Shown here piece after piece: positions 8,514 through 18,386 of a DNA stretch of 64,000 bases. The number at the start of each line of letters is the position of its first letter. Position 1 is the first letter of the stretch. The notes under the pieces were generated by a model. That model worked only from the letters and a program-made list of their open reading frames with translations, did not search any database and was not told the DNA's origin. The stretch is taken from assembly GCF_000190755.2 (NCBI RefSeq), contig NZ_JH109152.1:2613576-2677575 (forward strand), given 5' to 3'. This DNA comes from Methylobacter tundripaludum SV96 (GTDB lineage Bacteria; Pseudomonadota; Gammaproteobacteria; Methylococcales; Methylomonadaceae). Made by a program: the position numbers and the translations under genes.

Positions 8514-8547
8514 GGTATTATTTGTCTGGACAATGGGGTCCACTTTA

Positions 8548-9652
8548 TTGCCGGAGATGCTTATACGATGAGCCGTCATTACGCTTATCCAGAGTGTTGA
8601 TAAATGTATTCATGGCTGATGGGAGTTTTTAACTTTCGAGCTTACTCAAGGTTTCAGTCTTAGTGTTTAATCATCAATATCACTTCTTCGGTCATTTTAG
8701 CGGTTAAGCCTTCCGATACACGGTGGATGATCCGCACAACAACTCTGCCATATCTTTCTTTTTTAATATATCAATCTGTATCTTTGCGCTTGGCTTAGAT
8801 GTTTACAGTTTCTCTTGCCGCCTTCTCGTCATGGTCGGCTTGAAAAAGCGTGAAACTATATTAGCTAACCTTTTTTCCGCTCCTTGTCGATTGGCATTTA
8901 TGAGCTGAATCTAGGTTAATAAATCTATCGCGCTTTGTGTGAGTGATAACTAAAAATTAACGCCAACATGGTGCTCTATATACGTGAATTTACCCGAGTG
9001 CGACAGGAGGAAGGGTAAAATCAGAAATTCAAAGAACATGAGTCTGGTTTTTTACATGCAGCTACCCAGAAAAGTTCGGTTTATTTGATTATTGACTTTA
9101 ATCGGTGATGTTGGCATTTTTGTATGGCTGATTTAATCGTATCCATGATCATGGCGGGCGTGGACGGATGAGATTTTATTGAGTGGGCAATACCCGTTTT
9201 GTTATAAAGCAAAGTGCTTGGAGTTGCGACGCCAAAAGAGTGGATATATCTATCTGGCATTTTTGGGTTGTTTGGTAGCGCGAATTTAATCCGAGTAATG
9301 TAGTCGTTGGTTGAGGGTATGCACTGGGCTTTGAGCAAATAGTTAAAAAGCATATTCAAGCCGTTTTACAAAAATAAAGGCGGAAGCGGAAGGCTGTAAA
9401 AATAAAATGAACGTTATTACGAAATATGTGATTTTGATGGTTGGATTCAATGTATTGCGTTGTCGCAATTCCTGATTGGAAGGTGGGCTATGAATTATGA
9501 GTTAGGCTAAAGGCTAAAAATCTTCTATGTAACTATGGCAGTTGAATGTATCCAGCAGAAATAATGGCCTAAAAAATTTAGTTTTTCAGGCCATTAAGAT
9601 GCAATCGTTGTTGAAAGTGTAATTCTCGGGCTGAGAACCATCAAGCGGTCAA
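8548..9652. other. Gene-poor stretch, no supported gene
   Basis: About 1.1 kb between the IS3 remnant and pyk. The only longer frame is 92 codons on the minus strand (9081-9359). It has no family I recognise, no clear ribosome site and unconvincing composition. Short coding-like pieces on the minus strand near 8667-8752 (ending EEVILMIKH) could be remnants of a lost gene. I see no RNA gene or promoter here that I can defend. Confidence 0.5.
9563..9595 (-). terminator. Probable terminator of gap-pyk
   Basis: Inverted repeat AATGGCCTAAAAA (9563-9575) with TTTTTCAGGCCATT (9582-9595), one mismatch, about 60 bases after the pyk stop on the minus strand. The inner A/T stretch supplies the T-run on either strand. 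Confidence 0.5.
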
Positions 9653-11098
9653 TCAAAGATTCAAGGAGTTATTTTGTCCAACAGTGATAACTTTTAAAGC
9701 GTTGGTGCCGCCCGCTATCCCTTCCCTGTCACCTTGAGTGATGATGAATGTATCACCTTCAACGGCAACACCGCGCCTTTTTAGTTCTGCAATGATAGCC
9801 CTGTTTACTTCATCGTGATCGCTAAGGTCATGAATGAAAAGTACCGGGAAAACACCGCGGTATAAAGTGACTTTGCCAAGCGTTTCTGGGTGAGGGCTGA
9901 GCGCAAAAATTGGAATACCCGAGCTGATTCTGGACATCCATAAAGTTGTAGAACCTGATTCGGTTAACGCAGCAATACCATGAATTTTGGTATGGTTAGC
10001 CAGATACATCGCAGACATTGCAATGGCTTCATCGACGCGCTCAAATTGAAGCTCAACACGATGCCCTGAGACACGAACTTTGGGTTGTTTTTCCGCTTCA
10101 ATACAAACGCGATTCATTGCTTCAATCGCTTTAATCGGGTGTTTACCCGATGCTGTTTCTGCAGATAGCATAATGACATCGGTGCCATCGTAAACCGCAT
10201 TGGCAACGTCAAAAACTTCAGCGCGCGTAGGAATCGGGTTGTCGATCATTGACTCCATCATTTGTGTGGCGGTAATCGCAACACGATTGAGTTCTCTGGT
10301 GCGTTTAATCAACATTTTTTGCACGGCAGGCAGGTTGGCGTCACCAATTTCGACACCGAGATCGCCACGAGCAACCATGACTGCGTCCGATGCCAGAATG
10401 ATTTCGTCAATAACATCCAGGGCTTCGGCCCGCTCAACTTTGGACACGATACCGGCATGACAGCCTTCGGCAACTAACAAGCGGCGCGCTTCATGAAGAT
10501 CCTCGGCGGTGCGTGGAAAAGAAATGGCGACATAATCGCATTTCATTATCGCAATCGTTTTAATATCTTCTTTGTCTTTGTCGGTTAATGCGGCCGCCGA
10601 TAAACCGCCGCCCAGCAGGTTGATGCCCTTGTTATTGGACAGGTCGCCGCCAACGATAACGGTACAGTTAACGCGCATGTTTTCAACATTGACCACGTCA
10701 AGCACGATACGTCCATCATCCAGTAGCAGTCTGCTGCCTGGTTTGACTTCTAAAGCTAGAGGTTCGTAAGTAATGCCAACTTGAGTATTGTCGCCGGCCA
10801 TCGGGTCAAAATTGATGTCCAGAGCAAAATTCTGCCCCTCGTGTAAAAATACCTTGGTATCTTTAAAGCGGGCGATGCGAATTTTGGGTCCTTGCAAATC
10901 GGCTAAAATACCTACCAGTCTGCCGGTTTTTAAGCTAAGTTCACGGACAGCGTTGGCTCTATTGATGTGGTCTTGAGCAGAACCATGTGAAAAGTTCATG
11001 CGAACAAAGTCAAGGCCTGCTGCAAACATGCCTTCAAGTACGCCGGGCTTGTCTGTAGCAGGGCCTAGCGTTGCTAAAATTTTGGTTCTTCTTAACAT
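9653..11098 (-). CDS. pyk: Pyruvate kinase
   Basis: It converts phosphoenolpyruvate and ADP to pyruvate and ATP, the last step of glycolysis. The 481-residue length and the N-terminus [14 protein letters not shown] fit a bacterial type II (PykA-like) enzyme. Visible family motifs are MNFSHGS, the barrel segment [18 protein letters not shown] (metal/substrate site) and [11 protein letters not shown], followed by [12 protein letters not shown]. The C-terminal domain ([24 protein letters not shown]) is complete. It lies 15 bases downstream of gap and is almost certainly cotranscribed with it. In type I methanotrophs it works below the RuMP cycle to make pyruvate. Confidence 0.97.
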   Translation of the reverse strand: MLRRTKILATLGPATDKPGVLEGMFAAGLDFVRMNFSHGSAQDHINRANAVRELSLKTGRLVGILADLQGPKIRIARFKDTKVFLHEGQNFALDINFDPMAGDNTQVGITYEPLALEVKPGSRLLLDDGRIVLDVVNVENMRVNCTVIVGGDLSNNKGINLLGGGLSAAALTDKDKEDIKTIAIMKCDYVAISFPRTAEDLHEARRLLVAEGCHAGIVSKVERAEALDVIDEIILASDAVMVARGDLGVEIGDANLPAVQKMLIKRTRELNRVAITATQMMESMIDNPIPTRAEVFDVANAVYDGTDVIMLSAETASGKHPIKAIEAMNRVCIEAEKQPKVRVSGHRVELQFERVDEAIAMSAMYLANHTKIHGIAALTESGSTTLWMSRISSGIPIFALSPHPETLGKVTLYRGVFPVLFIHDLSDHDEVNRAIIAELKRRGVAVEGDTFIITQGDREGIAGGTNALKVITVGQNNSLNL

Positions 11099-11113
11099 TA
11101 TGTAGGAAATCCG

Positions 11114-12127
11114 TTATTTCGCGTTGACTAAAGCAATTGTCGTATCCAGCATACGGTTTGAGAAGCCCCATTCGTTGTCATACCAGGATAAAACCTTTAC
11201 AAGGTTGCCATTCATGACTTTAGTTAATGCTGAGTCATAAATTGACGACGCCGGATTATGATTAAAGTCGATTGAAACCAGTGGTAAGCTGTTGAACTCC
11301 AGAATGCCTTTTAAAGGGCCTTCGGAGGCTGTTTTCAGGATTTGGTCGATTTCTTCCTTGCTGGTATTTCTGGCTGCTTGGAAGGTTAAATCGACAACAG
11401 AAACGTTAATGGTGGGTACGCGCATCGCGAAACCATCCATTTTGCCAACCAGTTCAGGCAATACTAAACCAACAGCCGCGGCCGCACCGGTTTTAGTAGG
11501 GATCATTGATTGCGTAGCTGAGCGGGCGCGGTGTAAGTCGCTGTGATAAACGTCAGTCAGAACCTGGTCGTTGGTGTAAGAGTGAATAGTAGTCATTAAG
11601 CCATGTACCACGCCAACGGTGTCGAGCAGTGGCTTAACTAATGGCGATAGGCAGTTGGTTGTGCATGAGGCATTGGAAATGACGGTATCCGAAGCTTTCA
11701 GGACATCATGATTTACGCCATAGACAATGGTTGCATCAACATCGTTGCCGCCGGGTGCGGAGATAATAACCTTTTTTGCGCCGGCAGCAATGTGCGCGGA
11801 TGCTTTGGCTTTGCTGGTGAATAAACCGGTGCATTCGTGAACGGCATCAATGCCCAGCTCTGCCCAAGGTAGTTTTGATGGATCTCTTTCTGAGAAAACC
11901 TTGATCTTATCGCCGTTGATCACGATGTAGTCGCCATCAACACTTACTTCGAAAGGAAATTTTCCATGCACTGAATCATATTGAGTCAGGTGCGCATTCG
12001 TTGCAGCGTCGCCTAAATCATTGATTGCAACAATTTGAATTTCATTGGTACGGCCTGCTTCGTATAATGCGCGAACGATATTACGTCCAATACGACCATA
12101 ACCATTGATTGCAACTTTAATTGGCAT
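11114..12127 (-). CDS. gap: Glyceraldehyde-3-phosphate dehydrogenase, type I
   Basis: It oxidises glyceraldehyde-3-phosphate to 1,3-bisphosphoglycerate with NAD. The 337-residue protein has the dinucleotide-binding start [10 protein letters not shown], the NAD-selecting Asp37 in AINDLGD, the catalytic Cys155 in [12 protein letters not shown] and the catalytic His in [30 protein letters not shown] and [12 protein letters not shown] complete the family pattern. It is the first gene of a gap-pyk pair on the minus strand; the ~290-base gap upstream (12128-12418), shared with a divergent signalling gene, should hold its promoter, but no clean -35/-10 pair stands out. Confidence 0.97.
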   Translation of the reverse strand: MPIKVAINGYGRIGRNIVRALYEAGRTNEIQIVAINDLGDAATNAHLTQYDSVHGKFPFEVSVDGDYIVINGDKIKVFSERDPSKLPWAELGIDAVHECTGLFTSKAKASAHIAAGAKKVIISAPGGNDVDATIVYGVNHDVLKASDTVISNASCTTNCLSPLVKPLLDTVGVVHGLMTTIHSYTNDQVLTDVYHSDLHRARSATQSMIPTKTGAAAAVGLVLPELVGKMDGFAMRVPTINVSVVDLTFQAARNTSKEEIDQILKTASEGPLKGILEFNSLPLVSIDFNHNPASSIYDSALTKVMNGNLVKVLSWYDNEWGFSNRMLDTTIALVNAK

Positions 12128-12418
12128 AGATTTTCTCCAGATTGATGAAATGAAAACTTACAAAAACGGATAACCCTAAAGTCTCCGAGAATCCGTTTAA
12201 TTGTACCAAAAATTAAGACGGTTAGTCTATTGACGTAGAAGACAGCTATTGTGGCTATAAGCATGTTGCTGTACTGGCAAATCGTTAAGGATAAGAGATT
12301 GCTATTGATTGTCCATGGCCACAGAGTTCACTTGAAGGTAAGCAGAGATAATGTGGGCGGCTTAATTTAAAATTTGAATCCAAAATTATACATACCACAA
12401 AAACAGTAAAGGGCTAAC

Positions 12419-15400
12419 TTGAAAATAAATCCTCTCCCGCTGCTTCAGCGCCTTAAAGTATGGCAGTTATGGTTGTTCTCAGTGATCCTCTCGGTGTTGT
12501 TGACTGAGGTCATTGTTGCCGTCATGGGGTTATTGCTAAAGGGAGAAGTGCCTCCCGATTACCTGCTTACCGGGTTAGTTGCGTCGTGTTTTGTGGCTTC
12601 TTTGGTCGTGGCTATGCTGGGCTATTTTCTTGAAAAACTCACCGAGAGCCAGCTGCAGCTATACGCCATCATTGAAGCCGAACCTGAGTGCGTAAAGCTG
12701 GTGGCAGCAGACGGAACGTTGCTGCAGATGAACCGCGCCGGGTTGAATATGATCGAAGCGGATTCCCTGGATCAAGTCCTCGGTCAGCAGATACCGCAAC
12801 TTATGACAGCGGAATATCAGGACGCCTTTATAACGCTGACAAAGCGCGTGTTTGAGGGCGAGTCCGGCAATCTGAAATTCGAGATGCGTGGGCTCAAGGG
12901 TACATATCGCTGGATGGATACCCATGCGGTTCCCTTACGCGATTCACATGGTCATATTACTGCATTGCTCGCCGTTACTCGCGACATTACCGAGCACAAA
13001 GCGTCGGAAACGGCACTACAAGAAGCGTTGGATCGTCTTCAGAAAATTGCCAGTCGGGTGCCCGGACTTGTATTTCAATTTCAGATGCGCCCCGATGGTA
13101 GTTCCTGCTTTCCTTTCGCCAGTGAAGCGATCCGTGATATCTATCGGGTCAGTCCGGAGGATGTACGAGATGATGCATCCAGGGTATACGCCGTCCTGCA
13201 CCCCGACGATTATGACGGCATCGTCGCCTCCATTCAAGCGTCGGCACGGCGGTTGACCCCTTGGCGGCATGAGTATCGTGTGAAGTTTGACGATGGCACG
13301 GTGCGTTGGCTGTTCGGCAACTCATTGCCGCAACGGGAAGCGGACGGCTCGGTGCTTTGGCACGGCTTCATCACCGATGTGACTGAGCGCAAACGGGCGA
13401 CGGCGTCGCTGTTGGAGAGTGAAGCCCGTTTCCGCACTATGGCGGATAGTGCGCCTGTGCTGATCTGGATCGCCAGTCCTGACAAGTTTTTCCACTATTT
13501 TAATAAGGGCTGGCTGGAATTTACCGGGCGGACAATGGAGCAGGAAATAGGCAATGGCTGGATAGCTAACGTACATCCGGAAGACTTCCAGCGTTGCTTC
13601 AATACCTACGTCACCTCTTTCGATGCCCGTCATGAGTTCAGCATGGAATATCGTTTGCGCCGCTTTGATGGAGAATACCGCTGGCTGCTCGATCATGGGG
13701 TGCCGCTTTATGACGAGCAAGACACATTCTTGGGTTACATCGGCTCCTGCATCGATATTACCCGGCGTAAGTTGTCTGAGACGGATCTGCGCATCGCGTC
13801 TACCGCCTTCGAATCCCAGGAAGCCATGGCCATCACCGATAAGGATCAAGTCATTCTCCGGGTCAATCAGGCATTTGTCCGGGTTACCGGTTATAGCGTT
13901 GAGGAGGCTGTTGGCAAAACGCCGGCCCTGCTCAAGTCCGGGAGGCAGGATGCCCCGTTCTATCAGGCGATGTGGAAAAGCCTGTCTCGCGATGGACACT
14001 GGCAGGGCGAAATCTGGAACCGGCGCAAGAACGGCGAGGTGTACCCCGAATGGCTCAACATTACCGCCGTAACCGATGAGGGTGGCCAGGTCACCAACTA
14101 TGTCGCATCCTTTTCCGACATCACCGAGCGCAAGACGGCGGAATATGAGATCCAGCATCTGGCCTTCCATGACTCGCTTACCCAGCTTCCCAACCGCCGG
14201 TTGTTGCTGGAACGCTTGAAGCACGGTATTGAGGTAGAACGACGCGAAGGCAAGCAGCTGGCATTGCTGATGCTCGACCTGGATCGATTTAAAGCCGTCA
14301 ACGACAGCTTTGGGCATCAGGCGGGTGACGAGTTGCTGCAACAAGTCGCCCGCAGAATAACAAGCCGGTTGCGAGAGGTAGACATGGTTGCCCGTTTGGG
14401 CGGTGATGAATTTATCGTGTTGCTGGAAGATATTACACACCCGGACGATGCTGCGCGGGTCGCTGAAGGAATTATCGCAGACTTAAGCAAATCCTTTCAG
14501 CTTCCCCAAAGTGACGATGTACAGATTGGCGTCAGTATTGGTATCAGCCTGTATCCGCAACACGCAGTCAACCCAGAAATGTTACTGGATTACGCTGATA
14601 CAGCGTTATATCACGCTAAAGATAATGGGCGCGGCTGCTTTGCCTATTTTTCCGAAGACCTGACTATTGCTGTCCGTGAGCGTATTGCGTTAGAAGTCCG
14701 TCTGCGCAAAGCGATTAAACAACAGGAGCTGCGTGTGTTCTACCAGCCGCAAATGGATATTGCCAGCGGTCGTATTGTCGGTGCTGAGGCGTTAGTGCGC
14801 TGGCAAGATCCTGTCGAAGGATTGATTCCCCCTTGCCGCTTTATTCCCATTGCCGAAGAAACCAATTTGATTGTGGAGATTGGCGAATGGGTGCTGCGCG
14901 AAACCTGTAGGCAGGGTCGGCAGTGGCTGAATATGGGGTTGCCACCGTTAACCCTGGCGGTTAATGTTTCCCCGCACCAATTCCGGCGCAGTGACATTAA
15001 CGCCTTGGTTGCAACGGTACTGCGCGACACCGGTTTTCCGGCAGGGCAGCTGGAATTGGAGATAACCGAAAGCGGGTTGATGGAAAACCAGGACAAAACG
15101 ACGAACATTCTCAACAGCCTGCATGCCCAAGGCGTTCATCTTGCCATTGACGATTTCGGCACCGGTTATTCGTCGCTGACCTATCTCAAACACTTTCCTC
15201 TGGACGTACTGAAAATCGATAAGAGTTTTATCGACGATATTCCCCATAATAAAGACGACATGGAAATTGCAGCGACCATTGTGGCGATGGGGCATATCTT
15301 GGGTTTCAAAGTGCTGGCGGAAGGCGTGGAAACGCTGGAACAGCTGGCTTTCCTGCAAGAGCAAAGTTGCGACTTATACCAAGGTTATCTCAAAAGTCAC

Positions 15401-15481
15401 CCGCTGCCGGCGGATGATTTTGTCGCGCTGCTCCAGGCAAACGATTCATCTCCAAAAAAGCCAGTCGAAAGCGACAGATAA
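12419..15481 (+). CDS. Membrane-bound PAS-GGDEF-EAL protein (c-di-GMP turnover)
   Basis: A 1020-residue signalling protein starting at TTG 12419. Two membrane helices (about 14-40 and 47-68) are followed by four PAS-like domains, each ending in the typical DITEHK, DVTERK, DITRRK and DITERK tails (about residues 77-200, 205-325, 330-455 and 460-580). The diguanylate cyclase domain has an intact GGDEF motif (~661-665), with an RxxD product-inhibition site (REVD) five residues before it. The EAL phosphodiesterase domain has EALVRW (~789), NVSPHQF, the DDFGTGYS loop, KIDKSFI and EGVET. Both activities look catalytically complete, so the net direction cannot be told. Its stop lies 2 bases from the cyaA stop, so the genes converge without room for a terminator. 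Confidence 0.95.
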   Translation: MKINPLPLLQRLKVWQLWLFSVILSVLLTEVIVAVMGLLLKGEVPPDYLLTGLVASCFVASLVVAMLGYFLEKLTESQLQLYAIIEAEPECVKLVAADGTLLQMNRAGLNMIEADSLDQVLGQQIPQLMTAEYQDAFITLTKRVFEGESGNLKFEMRGLKGTYRWMDTHAVPLRDSHGHITALLAVTRDITEHKASETALQEALDRLQKIASRVPGLVFQFQMRPDGSSCFPFASEAIRDIYRVSPEDVRDDASRVYAVLHPDDYDGIVASIQASARRLTPWRHEYRVKFDDGTVRWLFGNSLPQREADGSVLWHGFITDVTERKRATASLLESEARFRTMADSAPVLIWIASPDKFFHYFNKGWLEFTGRTMEQEIGNGWIANVHPEDFQRCFNTYVTSFDARHEFSMEYRLRRFDGEYRWLLDHGVPLYDEQDTFLGYIGSCIDITRRKLSETDLRIASTAFESQEAMAITDKDQVILRVNQAFVRVTGYSVEEAVGKTPALLKSGRQDAPFYQAMWKSLSRDGHWQGEIWNRRKNGEVYPEWLNITAVTDEGGQVTNYVASFSDITERKTAEYEIQHLAFHDSLTQLPNRRLLLERLKHGIEVERREGKQLALLMLDLDRFKAVNDSFGHQAGDELLQQVARRITSRLREVDMVARLGGDEFIVLLEDITHPDDAARVAEGIIADLSKSFQLPQSDDVQIGVSIGISLYPQHAVNPEMLLDYADTALYHAKDNGRGCFAYFSEDLTIAVRERIALEVRLRKAIKQQELRVFYQPQMDIASGRIVGAEALVRWQDPVEGLIPPCRFIPIAEETNLIVEIGEWVLRETCRQGRQWLNMGLPPLTLAVNVSPHQFRRSDINALVATVLRDTGFPAGQLELEITESGLMENQDKTTNILNSLHAQGVHLAIDDFGTGYSSLTYLKHFPLDVLKIDKSFIDDIPHNKDDMEIAATIVAMGHILGFKVLAEGVETLEQLAFLQEQSCDLYQGYLKSHPLPADDFVALLQANDSSPKKPVESDR

Positions 15482-15483
15482 GA

Positions 15484-18288
15484 TTAAATGTTGAATTTAT
15501 CCTCTATTTTTTGTTTGTAGTTTAAATAATGGATGGTTTGCAATTGCTCCGGGTTGTCGATGCGGAATGCAGAAAGGGGCAGGTCTATATCGGTAATATG
15601 AATCGGATAATTAATCTTACCGTTCCGAAATTGGAGTATATGCTGGTAAGCGGCATAAAAGACTTGATTGCCGTGGTCTAGCGAGGAAAACTCTTTTTCA
15701 TTGCAGTAGATCGAATAGATAATGCCCTTGTGGGTATCTTCCCCGGTAATGCGCAAGCTTAATTCCTGGTTTGATGCGGTTGCTTTCAGTTGTACAGGGG
15801 CATAAGAAAAGATGCCGGCAGGACTTTTCGTGATCTCGTAATATTCAATGGTCAAAAGCGTTTCAAAAAGATTGCGGTTGAGGATCGATTCTAAAAAAAT
15901 GGCATATTGTTTTAGCAGTTGGCTCGGCTTTGCTTTGCTATGCGGCTGGATATACAGGGCGCCTTTTTCATCAACAATATAGACACTGGTGTCAGTCTTG
16001 CTTTCATAGTAAAAAAGCTGGATCACTTGCGGCCTGTTCAGGGAATAAATAAGATGAATGGGTGTGTTTTCGAGGACCGCTGGGTCGAAATGAATGGTGC
16101 TGAACTGTTCCTGAGGGCTTGCTAATTCGCTTAATAACTGTTTTCTGGTTGCCAGCTGTTTGTAGCTTAGGGTTTTGTTTGCGGATTGGAAGACATAAAA
16201 CGAAGTTCCGCCAGGCAAAATATAGCGGGGTGAGCGATTATGATGTTGTTTGGAGAAAAGTTTAATCAGGGTATTAAATACTGCTTCAACGCGGAGGATA
16301 ATGCCTTTGGCCCGAGCCGGAGTGTGGCACACAAACTTCAGGCTACTCAAGGATAACGGTTTTTTACTGTTATTAATGGCATCCGCTAAACAGTTAAATA
16401 GCCCTTCTATGCCTTCATCCTGGCTGGTTGTGATTTCGCCCCAGCTGGACAGTGAAATCCTGTTGATAGTTTGAATAAAACACTGGCGGTTCATGCCGTA
16501 ACTTAACGCATCGGAACGCTCACTCATAACGCACAGGCCGTCGTCATCCGATATGCCCATATTGATAATAAGCAGTGAATTCAGTTGAGCTTTGAGGGTT
16601 TGGTAGGTTTCCAGCGGAGGGTCGTAGTTAAAGCTCTGGGTTAAATAAAGGTTGATCTGCGTCAGCGTTGAATGCAGCTCTTCATTCGGTATTTTAAGTG
16701 AATGCGAACTGAACTGGAGCTGTAGCTGTTTGTGATAGAGTCCGTTGATGATCAGCCAGCAAAGGATTTCGATTAAAGACCGACATTTTTGTATGGGTTC
16801 GAAATCTGCGGCGTTAGTCATCTGTACGTTTTTCAGGTACATAGCCCAGCCATCGCCGCCGGGAAGACGGTTTTCTACGATAGACAAGGTATTTTCTTTT
16901 GAGTGGACTTCCGAGCGAGTCGTGATGATTTCAATCTTACCCGGCTTTTTTTCCAAAAAGGAATGAAGCTTTCTGCCGATCAATTTCAGGTCGTTGCTGT
17001 TTTCCTGGTTTTGGGCAACATGGTCTCTGGCGAACCCCATAATCATGCGGTAGCAGTGGGTCAATTGTTGCACGATAACGGCATGTTCCGACGTTGCTTT
17101 TTTTATATTCCAGAGTCGCTGATATTTAAGGTTATCAATAGTGGAGGCGGGCCAATTCCAGTTATTAGCAATAGAGTGCATATATTTTTCCCTGGTGGCT
17201 CTGGTCTGGGAATCCATGGTGTTGTCGGACGAACCCATGACTTTTAAATAAAAGCATTGACGAGCCAAGGCCAATCTTCCGTGGCTATGCGCTTTTTGCA
17301 GATATTTTTCGACTTTTTGGTAAATGAGCAAATACGGGTCGAGATCGGTCGTCATATAGTCGCCCTGATAAACGGCCTTTTTTATGTCCTGACACAGCCA
17401 TTCAGGCTGAGGATATTCGCTGGCATAGCATTCCATTAACAACAGTTTCAATAGCGATTTATGCGGTGAATGCAGCGCCTTATAAAGATGCCAAAGGGTT
17501 GCGCTGGTAAATTCTTCAGCCGGGACAGCGTCGAAGCCGCCGAAATCGATAAGCTCATGTTCGGGAATGAACCGGTTAGCTATTAAGTGCTTGATATAGG
17601 CTGTGTAGTTTCTTTCTTCATGCGGCGGGACCAGCCACCATGCAGGGCTTTTCCCCGCAATATAAATTGCCGTCCGGTAAAACTCTTCAAGCAGTAGATA
17701 ATGCTGGGTTTGGCCGCTGCTTTCCGTGGAAATGGGGGTGTTTTCACCGAGCAGGAATTGTTTGCTGTCCATCAGAAAGAAATGCACTTCCAGTCCTAGC
17801 GATGCCGCCCAAATCTCTATTGCGGTGGCTTTTTTTTGCAGCTCGGCAATGGCGCAGGACAATAAGTCGGATTGATGGCATAACCAAATGTCCATATCGC
17901 TGGTTTTGGAAAATGCGATGCTGCCGACGCTGCCCATCAAGAACAGGCCTTCAATAGGGTAAGTCTGTGATGCCGCGCGGGTATAAGTGAAGTTTTTTGC
18001 AAGTTGCCTGGCGGCATTTATTGCCTGGATGCCAGGGTTGTATTCGGGTATTCCTGCGGGAGTTGTCGAAGAAATAAATCCCGGTAACATCGGGAAGTTG
18101 CAATGGAAAAGCAGGGGTAATAAGTCCAGGAATGTTTGTTGGCGAGGTTGCAAAAAATCCTGGACTCGTTGTTCGCGTAGCTGATTCAAGCGTTTAAATC
18201 GGTATTTAATCGTTTGAAGGTCTTGTATGCTGATTTCTTCGCCGGGTGAGCCTAAATGGATGGCAGGCTCTGGGTGTGGTCTTATCAT
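15484..18288 (-). CDS. cyaA: Class I adenylate cyclase
   Basis: It makes cAMP from ATP and is typical of gammaproteobacteria. The 934-residue protein is somewhat longer than the enterobacterial enzyme (~848). The N-terminal catalytic nucleotidyltransferase region shows LFLMGSVGSIAFSKTSDMDIW, the GS...DxD pattern of this class, with RFKRLNQLREQR before it. The large C-terminal regulatory region is present and ends in short family-like segments (YFQ-type repeats are not obvious). It is encoded against the c-di-GMP gene, so two second-messenger genes lie tail to tail. No partner PTS gene is nearby. Confidence 0.93.
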   Translation of the reverse strand: MIRPHPEPAIHLGSPGEEISIQDLQTIKYRFKRLNQLREQRVQDFLQPRQQTFLDLLPLLFHCNFPMLPGFISSTTPAGIPEYNPGIQAINAARQLAKNFTYTRAASQTYPIEGLFLMGSVGSIAFSKTSDMDIWLCHQSDLLSCAIAELQKKATAIEIWAASLGLEVHFFLMDSKQFLLGENTPISTESSGQTQHYLLLEEFYRTAIYIAGKSPAWWLVPPHEERNYTAYIKHLIANRFIPEHELIDFGGFDAVPAEEFTSATLWHLYKALHSPHKSLLKLLLMECYASEYPQPEWLCQDIKKAVYQGDYMTTDLDPYLLIYQKVEKYLQKAHSHGRLALARQCFYLKVMGSSDNTMDSQTRATREKYMHSIANNWNWPASTIDNLKYQRLWNIKKATSEHAVIVQQLTHCYRMIMGFARDHVAQNQENSNDLKLIGRKLHSFLEKKPGKIEIITTRSEVHSKENTLSIVENRLPGGDGWAMYLKNVQMTNAADFEPIQKCRSLIEILCWLIINGLYHKQLQLQFSSHSLKIPNEELHSTLTQINLYLTQSFNYDPPLETYQTLKAQLNSLLIINMGISDDDGLCVMSERSDALSYGMNRQCFIQTINRISLSSWGEITTSQDEGIEGLFNCLADAINNSKKPLSLSSLKFVCHTPARAKGIILRVEAVFNTLIKLFSKQHHNRSPRYILPGGTSFYVFQSANKTLSYKQLATRKQLLSELASPQEQFSTIHFDPAVLENTPIHLIYSLNRPQVIQLFYYESKTDTSVYIVDEKGALYIQPHSKAKPSQLLKQYAIFLESILNRNLFETLLTIEYYEITKSPAGIFSYAPVQLKATASNQELSLRITGEDTHKGIIYSIYCNEKEFSSLDHGNQVFYAAYQHILQFRNGKINYPIHITDIDLPLSAFRIDNPEQLQTIHYLNYKQKIEDKFNI

Positions 18289-18386
18289 GGTGAAAGCATT
18301 ATTTTTAAACTGAAACTAAGCCGATAATCAAGAGTCTTTTAACAAAGCGCACCGCCGAGATACGAAGATCCGGACGCTAACAAATA

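Larger units (their letters stand above)
7200..8547 (+). mobile_element. Degenerate IS3-family insertion sequence
   Basis: A ~1.35-kb element with matching ends: TAAAGTGGTCCCC at 7200-7212 and, inverted, GGGGTCCACTTTA at 8535-8547 (one difference), with similarity continuing inward (ATCCGGACA against TGTCCAGACA). Between them lie an OrfA-like and an OrfB-like transposase reading frame, both damaged. The exact borders may instead be 7205 and 8542 (TGG...CCA), as the outer five bases also pair. I see no convincing target-site duplication. It sits directly after the pmoCAB terminator, inside the duplicated unit, but not at the duplication joint. Confidence 0.85.

Noticed and set aside
8723-8908. 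61-codon plus-strand frame with a hydrophobic middle
   Set aside because: No ribosome site; hydrophobicity alone is weak evidence in AT-rich non-coding DNA.
9081-9359. 92-codon minus-strand frame in the gene-poor stretch
   Set aside because: No ribosome site, no known family and no neighbour support. Could be a fragment of a lost gene, but not reported as a gene.
13322-14440. 372-codon open frame on the minus strand
   Set aside because: Antisense to the PAS/GGDEF region of the signalling gene, which has intact motifs.
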